A stretch of DNA of 64,000 nucleotides from positions 1,178,001 through 1,242,000 of the forward strand of contig NZ_BOSE01000001.1 of assembly GCF_018403185.1 (NCBI RefSeq), in the 5' to 3' direction. A program made the translations under genes and the position numbers. The notes under the pieces were generated by a model, which had not been told where the DNA came from, made no database searches, and was given only the letters and a program-made list of their open reading frames with translations. The DNA is from Paenibacillus montaniterrae. Its GTDB lineage: Bacteria; Bacillota; Bacilli; Paenibacillales; Paenibacillaceae. The number at the start of each line of letters is the position of its first letter. The first letter of the stretch is position 1. Below, one piece after another: positions 48,315 to 58,900 of this stretch.

Positions 48315-49517
48315 ATGTCAACATATCATCCGTTAACAGAGCAAGAAGCGATCGACATTGCTCGCAGTATTGAAGCGTTTTTCCCTGCTGACGCCTCTTT
48401 AAGCTGTAAAGAAATCGGTGACGGGAATCTAAATCTCGTTTTTCATATTAAAGATTCTGTAAGCGGCAAAAGCTTAATTCTGAAACAGGCTTTGCCCTAT
48501 GCCAAGGTTGTAGGCGAATCGTGGCCGCTTACGCTGGATCGCGCGCGTATTGAAAGCGAAAAGCTTATATTGGAAGGCAAGCTTGCGCCTGGCTTAGTGC
48601 CGCAGGTGTACAAATACGACCCGGAGCTGGCGCTTACCGTTATGGAGGATTTGAGCGACCATGTCATTATGCGCAGAGGGCTGATCGAAGGCAATATATA
48701 TCCGCTGTTTGCAGATCATATTTCAACCTTTATCGCCAACACGCTGTTCTTTACGTCTGACCTCGGCATGAATCAGCAGCAGAAGAAGCTGCAGGTGAAA
48801 AGCTTCATTAATCCGGAGCTGTGCAAAATTACCGAGGATTTGATTTTCGATGATCCTTACACGCTTTCGGACAACAACAATTATGAAGCGGCAATTGAAG
48901 ATGCAGCGGCCGCGCTGCGCAGCAACGATGAGCTTCATCTTGAGGTTGCGATTTTGCGCGAGAAGTTTTTGACGAATGCTCAAGCATTGCTGCATGGCGA
49001 TCTTCATACAGGCAGCATTTTTATTACGAAGCAATCAACCAAGGTCATTGATCCGGAGTTTGCTTTCTATGGACCGATTGGCTTTGATATCGGGGCAGTA
49101 TATGCCAATTTGCTAATGAACTATGTAGCGCAGGCGCATTGGAGCAAGGATGAGGCAGCTCGCGAAGCTCATCGCAGCTATTTGCTTGAGATGGTCGTTT
49201 CGATTTGGAACCAGTTCCATGACAAATTTCTGGCGCTATGGGAAGCTCACGGCGTTGATCGCTTGGCTAATGAAGCAAAGGGCTACAAGCAATATTATAT
49301 GAAGCGAATTTTGCAGGATGCTGCTGGATATACTGGAGCCAAAATGATCCGCCGCATCGTTGGTCTTTCCCATGTTATCGACATCGACCGCATTGATGAC
49401 GATGCAGTGCGCAACAGCTGCCAACGTCAGGTATTGAATATCGGAACGCAATTAATTATCCGCAACCGTTCGCTTCAATCAATCGAGGAGCTTGTGGATA
49501 TTGTAAAAAGCAACTAG
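48315..49517 (+). CDS. mtnK: S-methyl-5-thioribose kinase
   Basis: The gene encodes 400 aa from ATG 48315, five bases after GGAGGTGGG. It has an aminoglycoside-kinase-like fold: the ATP region EIGDGNLNLVFHI, catalytic LLHGDLHTGSIF (HGD-x-H), and the metal motif VIDPEFAFYGPIGFDIG. It phosphorylates methylthioribose to MTR-1-P, which the next enzyme isomerises, in methionine salvage. It is 33 nt before mtnA. In B. subtilis the pair is under an S-box; I do not see one here. Confidence 0.96.
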   Translation: MSTYHPLTEQEAIDIARSIEAFFPADASLSCKEIGDGNLNLVFHIKDSVSGKSLILKQALPYAKVVGESWPLTLDRARIESEKLILEGKLAPGLVPQVYKYDPELALTVMEDLSDHVIMRRGLIEGNIYPLFADHISTFIANTLFFTSDLGMNQQQKKLQVKSFINPELCKITEDLIFDDPYTLSDNNNYEAAIEDAAAALRSNDELHLEVAILREKFLTNAQALLHGDLHTGSIFITKQSTKVIDPEFAFYGPIGFDIGAVYANLLMNYVAQAHWSKDEAAREAHRSYLLEMVVSIWNQFHDKFLALWEAHGVDRLANEAKGYKQYYMKRILQDAAGYTGAKMIRRIVGLSHVIDIDRIDDDAVRNSCQRQVLNIGTQLIIRNRSLQSIEELVDIVKSN

Positions 49518-49550
49518 AAGTACAATCAAGAGTAGAGAGGAATTATCGAT

Positions 49551-50606
49551 ATGAGTGAAGCTTATGTAGGGTTGGAATCGGTCAAATGGAATAATGGACA
49601 AGTTGATCTGTTGGACCAGCGGCTGCTTCCGGAAGAAGTCGTTTATTTGCCGCTCACCACGCAAAAGGATGTATGGGAAGCGATTCGTCACTTAAAGGTG
49701 CGCGGCGCACCTGCTATTGGCATAGCCGCAGCGTATGGTGTTGTAATCGCCAGCCAACAGGCTGCAACAACTGAGGAATGGCTGGATGCAGTGCAGCAAT
49801 CCGCACAGTATTTGGCTACCTCTCGTCCTACGGCAGTCAATTTGTTCTGGGCACTCGACCGCATGAAAGCTGCTGCAGATCAGTTTATTGCACAAGGCTT
49901 TTCACTGGCTGATTGCAAAAAAGCACTTGAGCAGGAAGCTATTGCGATTCAGCAGCAGGACGAGCAAACGAACCGTGCAATTGGCGAGTATGCCCTGTCC
50001 CTTTTCAAGGAAGATATGGGCGTGCTGACGCATTGCAATGCAGGTGGACTCGCTACAGCGAAATACGGTACGGCGCTCGCTCCTTTTTATATTGCCAAGG
50101 AGCGCGGCATCAATTTGCGTGTATATGCTGATGAAACTCGCCCGGTGCTGCAAGGTGCCCGCTTAACGGCGTTTGAGCTGCAGCAGGCTGGTGTCGATGT
50201 AACGCTAATTTGCGACAATATGGCTGGCATGGTCATGTCCAAGGGCTGGGTTGATGCTGTTATCGTTGGAACTGACCGCGTTGCGGCCAATGGCGATGTG
50301 GCCAATAAAATAGGTACGTACAGCGTGGCTGTTTTGGCAAAGGCGCATGGCATCCCATTCTATGTTGCTTGCCCGCTTTCCACAATCGACTTGAATACGC
50401 CAACTGGCGCTGAAATTCCGATTGAGGAGCGCCCCGATGAGGAAATTACAGAAGGCTTTGGCAAGCGTACAGCGCCAAAGGGCGTTAAAGTATACAACCC
50501 TGCCTTCGATGTGACCCCAAATGAATATGTAACAGGCATCATTACAGAAAAAGGCATTGTAACTGCCCCTTATGAGGAAAATCTTCGCAAGCTGTTCGAG
50601 CAATAA
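49551..50606 (+). CDS. mtnA: Methylthioribose-1-phosphate isomerase
   Basis: The gene encodes 351 aa from ATG 49551 with AGAGAGGAATT upstream. It belongs to the eIF2B-like isomerase family: [16 protein letters not shown], the catalytic cysteine in [20 protein letters not shown] (Cys162), [12 protein letters not shown], and the catalytic aspartate in [17 protein letters not shown] (Asp242). It converts MTR-1-P to MTRu-1-P. Coupled with mtnK; later salvage genes are not in the window. Confidence 0.96.
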   Translation: MSEAYVGLESVKWNNGQVDLLDQRLLPEEVVYLPLTTQKDVWEAIRHLKVRGAPAIGIAAAYGVVIASQQAATTEEWLDAVQQSAQYLATSRPTAVNLFWALDRMKAAADQFIAQGFSLADCKKALEQEAIAIQQQDEQTNRAIGEYALSLFKEDMGVLTHCNAGGLATAKYGTALAPFYIAKERGINLRVYADETRPVLQGARLTAFELQQAGVDVTLICDNMAGMVMSKGWVDAVIVGTDRVAANGDVANKIGTYSVAVLAKAHGIPFYVACPLSTIDLNTPTGAEIPIEERPDEEITEGFGKRTAPKGVKVYNPAFDVTPNEYVTGIITEKGIVTAPYEENLRKLFEQ

Positions 50607-50661
50607 GAACAATTGAGATGGTTTCAACATATATATATTTTGAAATAAAAAAACTACTGTA

Positions 50662-50717
50662 AAAGGCTTGCTGTGTAGTCCGGCCAAAAGCCGAATTTAT
50701 GCAGCAAGCCCTTTTTC
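50662..50717 (+). terminator. Terminator after mtnA
   Basis: AAAAGGCTTGCTG...CAGCAAGCCCTTTTT encloses a small inner stem CGGC/GCCG. Confidence 0.8.
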
Positions 50718-50773
50718 TATGCATTCGTTTATCACCCAACACCATCCAACGTTTTCTGCTTCAGGCTCGCGCT

Positions 50774-51079
50774 TTATAGCATAAGCTCCAGCGCATCATA
50801 GCCTTTCATCCCTATAGTTATCCCTATTTTTTCTGCTTCATAGGTAATCGACTCCAATGGAGCATTCAGCAGCTCATCCAGCGTGCGAACACCTACTGCG
50901 CGTCCGGCAATAATTTGCCGATCCTTCAAGCGCTCATTAAGCAGCCCTACATCCAATGCGCCACACATAATGTATCCGCGGTCAGTGGAAATAGACAGCA
51001 ATGTCGTTTTAGGCAGAAAAACCTCTGCTCCAATTACCGTCGCTCCGTTTTTAAGCCGTATAGGAACCATATTCATCAT
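50774..51079 (-). CDS. yunC: DUF1805-family protein YunC
   Basis: The gene encodes 101 aa from ATG 51079 with GAGGTGATAA upstream, equal in length to B. subtilis YunC. It carries the family pattern IGAEVFLPKTTLLSISTDRGYIMCGALDVGLLNERL, with IIAGRAVGVRTLDELLNAPLE following. The fold is known from structural genomics; function is not established. It is convergent with mtnA. yunD, its neighbour in B. subtilis, is 28 kb away here. Confidence 0.9.
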   Translation of the reverse strand: MMNMVPIRLKNGATVIGAEVFLPKTTLLSISTDRGYIMCGALDVGLLNERLKDRQIIAGRAVGVRTLDELLNAPLESITYEAEKIGITIGMKGYDALELML

Positions 51080-51266
51080 TAGTTATCACCTCAACTCGCT
51101 TGTATAGTACACGATATGCGAAGAGGAAATATTTGCCTCCATATATGCCCGTAGGCTTAAATATTCACGAAAGTTAATAAATTCTCATTTAGATAAACGC
51201 CTAATTTTAATGTGCTTTTAAGATTAACATTTTATAGTTACCAACATAACCATAGAAAATAAATTG

Positions 51267-51280
51267 TAGGGCACGCCCTA
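51267..51280. repeat. Short palindrome TAGGGCACGCCCTA
   Basis: A 14-bp near-perfect palindrome 21 nt before the YceI-type start codon. The sequence equals the tips of R4 arms joined together, so it may be an R4 remnant or an operator. Confidence 0.35.
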
Positions 51281-51301
51281 ATTGGATTAGGAGGACATCT
51301 A

Positions 51302-52048
51302 ATGAATAAAAAAGTGGTTGTATCGTTGTTGGCTGCTGTCATTATCGCGGCTGGCGGCATGTATTGGCTATTTGATCGACTAACCGGCAATAATGTTGAA
51401 ATCGAAAGTGTGCTTTCAACGCCTTCATCCGGGCTGGAAAGCGAAACGGAGCAATCTGAAGGCAGCAGCAGCGGCGAGATTGAGTCAACTCCTAATGAAG
51501 AGACAGCTCCAACTGAAGCAGCAGCAGCGAGCCTTGATGGGCAATGGACGATCGAGGATAGCTCCAAGGTTTACTTTTCAGTGACAACCTCAAGAGAAAC
51601 GGTCAATTACGAGCTAAGCGAGGTGACTGGCAGCTGGACTATTGATACATCAGAGCCATCCAACACAGCCGCACAAGCAGCTGTAGCGATGACTAGCATG
51701 AGCTCCGGAAACAGCCAGCGCGACAACCATATAGCAAGCGCCGATTATTTGGATGTTGCACAATACCCGGAAGCAACATTTGAGCTGCTGTCATTTGACG
51801 GACTATCTGAGCAATGGACAGCCGGGGAAATTGTAGACATATCGTTTACAGGCAATATGACCGTAAAAGGCATTACGAAAGAGGTTCAGTTTACCGGACA
51901 AGCCCAATACGATGGAGAAAGCTTGAAAATCGAGGCCGCAACTGTCGTAACCTTTGCAGATTTCGGCATGGAAAATCCTCATAATGTCGTAATGGATACA
52001 GAAAATAATTTGGATGTTCAACTACAGCTTATCCTGCAAAAAGCGTAA
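51302..52048 (+). CDS. YceI-family exported protein
   Basis: The gene encodes 248 aa from ATG 51302 with AGGAGG upstream. A signal-anchor helix (VVVSLLAAVIIAAGGMYWLF) precedes a Ser/Glu-rich extracellular linker of about 50 residues. The YceI beta-barrel follows (about 80-247): WTIEDSSKVYFSVTT, RDNHIASADYLDVAQYPEATFEL, GNMTVKGITKEVQFTG, VTFADFGMENPHN. YceI proteins bind isoprenoid or other lipids in a barrel. It is monocistronic. The ligand is unknown. Confidence 0.88.
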   Translation: MNKKVVVSLLAAVIIAAGGMYWLFDRLTGNNVEIESVLSTPSSGLESETEQSEGSSSGEIESTPNEETAPTEAAAASLDGQWTIEDSSKVYFSVTTSRETVNYELSEVTGSWTIDTSEPSNTAAQAAVAMTSMSSGNSQRDNHIASADYLDVAQYPEATFELLSFDGLSEQWTAGEIVDISFTGNMTVKGITKEVQFTGQAQYDGESLKIEAATVVTFADFGMENPHNVVMDTENNLDVQLQLILQKA

Positions 52049-52172
52049 TATATAAGCCTTTAGGACCAAAGCTTAAAAATGTAAACAATAGGTCTACAGA
52101 AATGGTTTCATTCATGATATAGTAGGAATATCTTAATTGGTAATCTTAATCATACGAGGGGAATTTAAGATA

Positions 52173-52676
52173 ATGAGCAGCAGCAAAACATCTTACGTAT
52201 ATCATGTGGAACTATTAATTGAGGATGAGCATCACGCAGCTGCGCTAATGCAGCTAATGAACAAGCTTAATAGTGCTGAATTTGTCGATTATAAAATCAT
52301 TTCAGGCATTCAGCTAGGCAATGAGATTGATTCGAGAAAAGCTAATGCTGCTTCTGCAACTTCTGTATCTGTAAAAAGAAATCAAGTGCAGGAAGAGCAG
52401 CGCGATACGATAATGTCAGCCGCACCATCTGTTGAAGCCGCTGTCAAACCTGAAGAAACCAGTCTTTCGCTTGGTCTGGAGGCCTTCCGCCAATGCAAGG
52501 CGCAAAACAAGCTGATTCGGCTTATTGTCAATCGCGGACTGGGCATTAAAGTGAGCATCCCTTGTCGTGTTATCAACATTGATGATCAGGAAATGATCAT
52601 TACAGTCTATCATGTGGATGAAAAGCAAGTATATACGTTCAGACTAACTGAGATAGAAGACTTTACCGAAGCATAA
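52173..52676 (+). CDS. Protein of unknown function with a C-terminal small beta-barrel
   Basis: The gene encodes 167 aa from ATG 52173; GAGGGG lies eleven bases upstream. The N-terminal 55 residues form an alpha/beta segment (YVYHVELLIEDEHHAAALMQLMN). A low-complexity linker of about 45 residues rich in Ala, Glu and Ser follows. The C-terminal 55 residues (RLIVNRGLGIKVSIPCRVINIDDQEMIITVYHVDEKQVYTFRLTEIEDF) read as a small five-stranded barrel like YolD or WYL-type folds. I cannot name the family. No membrane segment. Confidence 0.65.
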   Translation: MSSSKTSYVYHVELLIEDEHHAAALMQLMNKLNSAEFVDYKIISGIQLGNEIDSRKANAASATSVSVKRNQVQEEQRDTIMSAAPSVEAAVKPEETSLSLGLEAFRQCKAQNKLIRLIVNRGLGIKVSIPCRVINIDDQEMIITVYHVDEKQVYTFRLTEIEDFTEA

Positions 52677-52701
52677 CGGCTTTATATGTGTAATAAAACA
52701 A

Positions 52702-52740
52702 AAGGCTGATCGCTGCATGCAGGATGCGGTGATCAGCCTT
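52702..52740. terminator. Bidirectional terminator
   Basis: AAGGCTGATC...GATCAGCCTT between convergent genes, with an A run before and a T-rich tail after. Confidence 0.8.
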
Positions 52741-52751
52741 CTTATATGGGA

Positions 52752-54617
52752 TTAAGCAGAGCATAATAGCTTTTGAAAAAAGGAGCTCGGTACGGGTGGA
52801 CTTTTAAGGTAGCCCTGGATTTCATCACATTGAAGCGTGCGAAGAAATTCAAGCTGCTCATCTGTTTCAACGCCCTCCGCGATAACCTGTAAATTCAGCT
52901 TATGCGCCATCGCAATAATCGCTGAAACAATTTCAGCATGACTCTTTTCATGCAAGATGTCAGTTACAAATGAACGGTCAATCTTTAAGCGATTAATCGG
53001 CAGCGCCTTCAAATAATGAAAGGAGCTGTAGCCGGTGCCGAAATCGTCCACGCTTATGCCTACGCCCATCTCGCTAATTTCAATGAGCTTTTGATTCATC
53101 TCATTAATATCAATACTCATCGATTCTGTAATTTCAATATCGAGATATTGTGGAGGCAGACCCGTTTCCTCTAAAATTTTTGAAATTTGCAAAGACATAT
53201 CATTGCGGATAAATTGACGAATCGATAAATTTACGGCAACGGGAACGATTGGCAAGCCTTCATCCAGCCACTCTTTATTTTGCCGGCAAGCCTCGCGAAT
53301 AACCCATTCGCCTATCGGCACAATTAAGCCGCTTTCCTCGGCGATCGGAATAAAATGGATCGGTGAAAGCATGCCTTTCGTTGGATGATTCCAGCGAATG
53401 AGCGCCTCAACCCCAACAATTTGTCCTTCTAACAGATCATATTGCGGCTGATAATACAGCTCAAACTCATGCTTTTGAATCGCTCTGTGGATTTCATGCT
53501 GAAGCTTCAGCCGTTCATAGGAGGAGTTGTTCCATTCCTCGGAATAAATTAAAATGTTGTCGCCAGCTGTTTCCTTCACTTTAACCAATGCCATATCGGC
53601 TTTTTTGAACAAGGAATAGCCATCGTCCGCCGGATCAATGTTAACCGCGATCCCCATGCTGGCACTGACATGTACCGGCACGCCCTTTAAATCATACGGC
53701 TCTCCAATAACCTCTAATATATGCTGAGCCCGCTCCAGCAGCTGATCGATATGATCAATATGATTCAGCAGCAGAGCAAAGGAATCTCCTTCCATTCTCG
53801 CAACAAAATCATGCTCGGACAGCAAGCGGTTCAAGCGGTCGGCCATTTGCAGCAGCATCAGGTCCGCATATTCCCGGCCGAATGAAGCATTAATCAACTT
53901 AAAGTTATCAAGATCTATGTAGCATACGCCCAGCATAAAATGATCTTCCTTGGCCCGCAGCAGCCATTCATCGAATCGAATTTGAAATAAGGTTCGATTG
54001 GGCAAGCCCGTCATATCATCATAATAGGCCATATACCGTATTCGTTCTATGTTGCGTTTATGATCGCTTAAATCATGGCTGATGATCAATCCACCGATTA
54101 CACTGCCGTTTTGAATGACCGGCTCACAGCTTATTTGCAGCTCTAACGGAAATGAGGAGCGATGCAGCACATGAATATTAAGCGATGTAATCTTGCCTTC
54201 CTTCACCTGCTCCAATGCGGTTCCTAGCGCTTCCTGGCTCGATTGCTCAATAATGTCCATAATCGGCAGACCGATTAAGTCATTGCGATGCTCATAGCCG
54301 AGCATATTGGCTGTCGTGTGATTCAGCTCGATAATTTTGCCATGATGATTAATAAGTGTAAGCGCTACTGCGTTGGATTCAAACAAAGTGTCTACGATTG
54401 ATTCATGAAAATTGGTAGCTTGTGCAATTCGATTTGCGCGAAATAACAAAATGACTGCTGTTGCAAGTAGAACCGAACCAACCGTGCCCAGGATAATGCG
54501 GTATGTAAAGGTGCTGACTACAAATAACGCAATAAATATCCAGGCAAGGGATACGATAATGAGATAACCTGCAATCGTCGAAGGTTCTAACCCTTTATAC
54601 TGTTTTCGCTTGAACAA
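52752..54617 (-). CDS. PAS-GGDEF-EAL membrane protein, degenerate GGDEF
   Basis: The gene encodes 621 aa from TTG 54617 with GAGGGATTAAG upstream. Two membrane helices (about 15-65) precede a PAS domain (about 75-180), a GGDEF domain (about 185-345) and an EAL domain (about 365-610). The GGDEF signature reads MEGDSF near residue 276, so cyclase activity is doubtful; such sites may bind GTP and regulate. The EAL domain is intact: EALIRWNHP (about 405), EITESM, and VDDFGTGYSSFHYLKALP. Hydrolysis of cyclic-di-GMP to pGpG is expected. Monocistronic. With two HD-GYP genes it makes three likely degradation proteins in this window. Confidence 0.9.
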   Translation of the reverse strand: MFKRKQYKGLEPSTIAGYLIIVSLAWIFIALFVVSTFTYRIILGTVGSVLLATAVILLFRANRIAQATNFHESIVDTLFESNAVALTLINHHGKIIELNHTTANMLGYEHRNDLIGLPIMDIIEQSSQEALGTALEQVKEGKITSLNIHVLHRSSFPLELQISCEPVIQNGSVIGGLIISHDLSDHKRNIERIRYMAYYDDMTGLPNRTLFQIRFDEWLLRAKEDHFMLGVCYIDLDNFKLINASFGREYADLMLLQMADRLNRLLSEHDFVARMEGDSFALLLNHIDHIDQLLERAQHILEVIGEPYDLKGVPVHVSASMGIAVNIDPADDGYSLFKKADMALVKVKETAGDNILIYSEEWNNSSYERLKLQHEIHRAIQKHEFELYYQPQYDLLEGQIVGVEALIRWNHPTKGMLSPIHFIPIAEESGLIVPIGEWVIREACRQNKEWLDEGLPIVPVAVNLSIRQFIRNDMSLQISKILEETGLPPQYLDIEITESMSIDINEMNQKLIEISEMGVGISVDDFGTGYSSFHYLKALPINRLKIDRSFVTDILHEKSHAEIVSAIIAMAHKLNLQVIAEGVETDEQLEFLRTLQCDEIQGYLKSPPVPSSFFQKLLCSA

Positions 54618-54732
54618 ACTTAATCCCTCGATTCATCTTGCCAATGATTAATATCGCAAATGTAACAAGAAAAATCTGTAATGTTACACCACAATTATAA
54701 TCGAAATATGTCTTTTGTCATAGAAAAAAATA

Positions 54733-55113
54733 CTAGTTGTCTTTAAATTTTAATAATCCTGTAACAACGAAAATCCAGCCGGCAATCATAAGCACGCCTC
54801 CAATAGGCGTAATTGCTCCCAGCATTGTAATGCCTGTCAGTGCCATCACGTAAAGACTGCCGCTAAAAATGCAGGTGCCGATCGTAATAAGCAGCGCCCC
54901 TAGCGATAGCTGCTTGCTGCCGGCAATGACCTTTGAAGCAAGTGCGATAAGCATAATGCCCAAGGCGCTGTACATATGGTAACGCACGCCCGTTTCAAAG
55001 TTTGCCAGCATCCGCTCCTCTACCATATCCTTGAGACCGTGAGCGCCAAACGCACCAAATGCGATCGCCAGCGCCGCGCCAATCGCACCAATGATAAAGT
55101 ATCGTCTAAACAT
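54733..55113 (-). CDS. DUF423-family membrane protein (YwdK-like)
   Basis: The gene encodes 126 aa from ATG 55113, nine bases after AAAGGA; ATG at 55119 and 55122 are too close to the ribosome site. Four membrane helices with the DUF423 pattern: GAIGAALAIAFGAFGAHGLK, NFETGVRYHMYSALGIMLIALA, FSGSLYVMALTG, ITPIGGVLMIAGWI. Function is unknown. It is divergent from the Pro-rich membrane protein gene. Confidence 0.9.
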   Translation of the reverse strand: MFRRYFIIGAIGAALAIAFGAFGAHGLKDMVEERMLANFETGVRYHMYSALGIMLIALASKVIAGSKQLSLGALLITIGTCIFSGSLYVMALTGITMLGAITPIGGVLMIAGWIFVVTGLLKFKDN

Positions 55114-55170
55114 AGTCATCATTCCTTTATTTGTAGTATAATGAAATAAAAATTAGCTGAAGGAGTCAAT

Positions 55171-55839
55171 ATGGAACATTCAAATTCATCAAACTCAAAT
55201 CCACCTAAAAATCAACATACATCACAGGAGCAGCAGAACGGCACTGCCTCAACTGCTCCACAGGCCAGCAAGTCTATAAAAGCGAAAGGACGATTCTCAC
55301 CAAAAAATACTGTGCCTAATACGACTGGGCAACCGTATGAGCAGCCAGGCTATGCCCAGCCTCAGGCAGGGCCGTACGGTCCGCCGCCATTCGCCGAGCA
55401 GCAGCCGCCGTATTACGGTGCGCCTCCAGTTGGCGAGCCAAGCGGCAAGCTAAAGCATGGCGGACTTGGCATTGCCAGCTTTATTTTAGCGATCATTAGC
55501 ATTTTGGCGATCGTAATCGGCTTTGTAGTCATTTTCTCCAGCATTTTGAATATGAGCCAAGAAGATATTTTGATGCTGCAGGATCCGGCATACATTGAAA
55601 GCATGATTATATCTGCTGAATCAATGCCACCGTTTATCGTATCAGTCGTAGTCGGCGGCTTGCTTATGATCGCTTCTGCTTTAATTTCCTTTATCGGTTT
55701 TTTGCTTGGCTGTATCAGCTTGTTCATCAAGCAGCGGAGAAAAGTGTTCGGCATTATCGGCACTGTTTTAAACGGGTTGCTTTGCTTTGGCGGCTTAATC
55801 TTTTTCTTGCTTTCGTTCGTCAGCACATTTACCGTTTAA
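55171..55839 (+). CDS. Pro-rich membrane protein (DUF4190-like)
   Basis: The gene encodes 222 aa from ATG 55171, five bases after GAAGGAG. The first 90 residues are hydrophilic, rich in Ser, Asn, Gln, then Pro, Tyr and Gly (YEQPGYAQPQAGPYGPPPF). Residues about 95-220 hold three to four membrane helices (GIASFILAIISILAIVIGFVV, PPFIVSVVVGGLLMIASALISFIG, FGIIGTVLNGLLCFGGLIFFL). This matches DUF4190-type proteins in layout. Function is unknown. Confidence 0.75.
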   Translation: MEHSNSSNSNPPKNQHTSQEQQNGTASTAPQASKSIKAKGRFSPKNTVPNTTGQPYEQPGYAQPQAGPYGPPPFAEQQPPYYGAPPVGEPSGKLKHGGLGIASFILAIISILAIVIGFVVIFSSILNMSQEDILMLQDPAYIESMIISAESMPPFIVSVVVGGLLMIASALISFIGFLLGCISLFIKQRRKVFGIIGTVLNGLLCFGGLIFFLLSFVSTFTV

Positions 55840-55862
55840 TTTGCCAAGGGTGCTCAGGCACG

Positions 55863-55945
55863 CTAGGACGTGTCTGCAAACCCGCTCTTACACGTCCTAG
55901 TGAAGACAGGTTTCTATACTGCAGCAGCAGCATAGAGCCTGTCTT
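55863..55945 (+). terminator. Two consecutive hairpins after the Pro-rich membrane protein
   Basis: First, a perfect 11-bp stem CTAGGACGTGT/ACACGTCCTAG (55863-55900), related to R4 in sequence. Second, AAGACAGGTTTCTAT/ATAGAGCCTGTCTT (55903-55945) with a T-rich tail. Confidence 0.75.
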
Positions 55946-55977
55946 TCTTTATATGCGTTTGCCGAGCTTTCACGATT

Positions 55978-58900
55978 TTATTTAATAACAAATGAAGTAT
56001 AGGAATACCCATCTCTTGATTTGTTTACCTCCAGGCATGCCGGCAATGCCGCTTTCAGCTCCTGCACATGAGAGATGACCCCGATCATCCGCCCTGCTCG
56101 CTGCAACTCGGCGAGCGCCTGAATGGATTTTTGCAATGATTCCTCATCCAAGGAGCCGAAGCCTTCATCAATGAACATCATCTCTATGGAGACTCCCCCT
56201 TGATGGGCTTGTATAACATCAGCCATGCCTAGTGCAAGGCAAAGCGCAGCGTTGAATTTCTCGCCGCCTGACAATGTTTTAACATCGCGGTTTTGCCCCG
56301 TATAAGCATCGTATACATCAAGCCCGAGGCCGCTTTGCTTGCCATACGTTTCCAGACGATCACTTCTTCTAAGCTCGAATTGACCATTGGACAGCTTGCT
56401 CAATCTCAGGTTCGCCATCGTTAAAATTTGCTCTAAATAATCGATTAGTATATAGCGTTCGAAGCTGAGCTTTAATGGATTGTCGCCTTTCATCGTGGAA
56501 AATAGATCGGCAAGCAGCGACAGCTTCGCTTCGAGCTGCTGAAGCTGATTGCTTGTCCCTTTGATCCGCTCCATAAAACGAACGATTTCAGCCGCAAAAT
56601 GCTTCTGCTGCGTCTCCTCTGCTATAAGCGCTTCAAAGCGCGATTGCCAGGACGCAAGCTCTGCCTGCAGCGGCTCCAGCTCGATATAGCTTCTATCTGC
56701 TACAGCCTGCTCGAGCAGCTCCAGCTCATTGGCCAAGCGAACAATCCTTTCTTTATGCTGCTCGATAGTCGCTCGATAGCTTTGCAATTGCTCGGCTGTA
56801 AGCTTGGCTGCAATATAATCGTTCTCTTGCTCGAAGCCAGCCTCCGCCAGCTGCTGCTGATAGCTTGTCTTGCTTTCCTCCAGCTCAAGCTGCAAGCGCG
56901 CAGTCTGCTGCTGCTGACTCTCAAGCTGCGTCTTAACAGTTGTGTGCTGATTGGCAACCTGTTGAAAATGATCTCCGGCTGCCTTCCAGCTTTCGTTAAG
57001 CTGATTAAACTCGGCTCGTGACTGCTGCAGCTTGGCGCTCAATTGCTCCTCCTGCTGCAGCGCCTGCGGTATGCGCTCAGTCAGCTGCTCGATCGTTGAG
57101 CTGATCGTTGCATGGCGGATCAGCAGCTGCTGCTGATCATTTAACTGCTGCTTATGCTGCTGCTCCAGCTGCTCAACCTGCTGCTCAAGCCGCTGCTGCT
57201 CCTCCTTATGCTGCTTTGATTGCTCAACCTCCGCCTGCAGCTGCTGTTCCTGCTCCTTAACCTGCTTCCATTGCTCGCGCAATCGCTGCTGCGCATACTC
57301 CAGCTTGGCGCGAAGCTGATCCGTCTGTTCATATGGTTCAAAAGCTATTGCAGCCCCTGAAGCATCTGTTATTTGCTCCTGCTGCTGCAGTTGAGCTGCG
57401 ATCATATTCAGCTTGGCGCTTTGCTGCGCATGGATGCGCTGCTGCTCCTGCAGCTGCTTCAAGTGCTCCGCCTTGGCCTGCTCAAGCTGCTCCTTGCTAG
57501 GCATATGCTCCATGCGCACCGCCTTATGCGGGTGCTGCTGGCTGCCGCATACCGGACATGGCTGACCGTCATGCAAATGCATGGCAAGCTCTCCTGCTTG
57601 TCCCCCCAGCCAAAGCTGCTCCAGCTCTTGCAGCGCGCTGTATGCCTGCTGGCGGGACAGCTCCGCGCCTTCCTCTTGCTTGGCCAGCTCTTGCAGCTCT
57701 GCTGCTTCCTTGACCAGTTGGCTAATCGCCGTTCCTTGCTTTTGAATTTGCTTCAGCTGTGCCTGCAGCTCGGCATATTGAATCGCCTTATGCTCACTAT
57801 TTTGCAAAAGCTGCTGCAGCTCCTGTCTGCGTACCCGCACGGCTTGAAGGGCTGCTTCACTCGCTTCCAGCTTTCGCTTTAATTGCTGCTGCTGTTGATC
57901 CGCTTCAGCGAGCCGCAGCAGCTGCTGCTGCAATTGCTTGACCAGCGGCGCCAAGCCCTCCAGCTCATGCAGCTCTACCTGCAATGCCGCTCGCCGCGGC
58001 TCCAGTGCCTGCTGCTGCTCCCATTGCTGCTGAGCCTGAGCAAGCTCGGCGGATAAATGCTGATGGCGCTGGCTTAATGCTTCCAATGCTTGCAGCGCTT
58101 CACGCATTTGCTGCTGCGCTCTCGTGCAGCGCTGCTCATACGGCTCCACAAAGCGCGCTTTTTCCCCTTTAACCAGCGCTTGCTGCAGCAGCTCGATTTC
58201 ATCAGCACGCTCCTGCAGCTGACCATACTCCGCTTGCTTGGCCGTCAGCTCGGCCAGCTTTCGATTATGCTGCTCCGCATCCTGTACCGCCTTGCGGGCA
58301 AGCGACAGCTGCTCGGCCAGCTCGATTTTCACTTGCTCCAACTGCTGCTGTTGCTGTTCATAGTGCTCCAGCTCAGCTTCAAGCGCTTGAGACACCTGAT
58401 AGCTGTTTTGCTGCTCCTGCTCGTACACCTGAGCAAGCTCGCTTCCTTCTCTTAGCGGAAGCTGCTCGGCTATTTGATGCAGCAGCAGCGTTTGCGCCTG
58501 CTGTCCACTGCGAAGCTGCTCCTGCACCTGCTTCGTTTGCTGCCCGACCAATTGCTCCAGTTGCTCGAAAATTTCCGTACGAAAAATTTTACGCAAAATT
58601 TCTTCCTTGTTGTCTGTGCTTGATGTAAGCAGCTTGCGAAATTCGCCCTGCGGCAGCATAACAATTTGACTGAACTGATCTCTCGTCAGCCCAATAATTT
58701 CTGCCAGCCGCTGATCGACATCGCGAATGACAAAGCGATCTACGGCCGGGACCTCGCCTCGCTCCGTCAGCTCGAAAAGCTCGATTTTTTCTCCGGTTTC
58801 ACTTTTATTGCCGCTTTTGCGATGCTTCATTTGCCGAAATACGCGAAATTGCTTGTCGCGGACAGCGAATATAAGCTCGACTGAGGTGTGGGTCGCTTCA

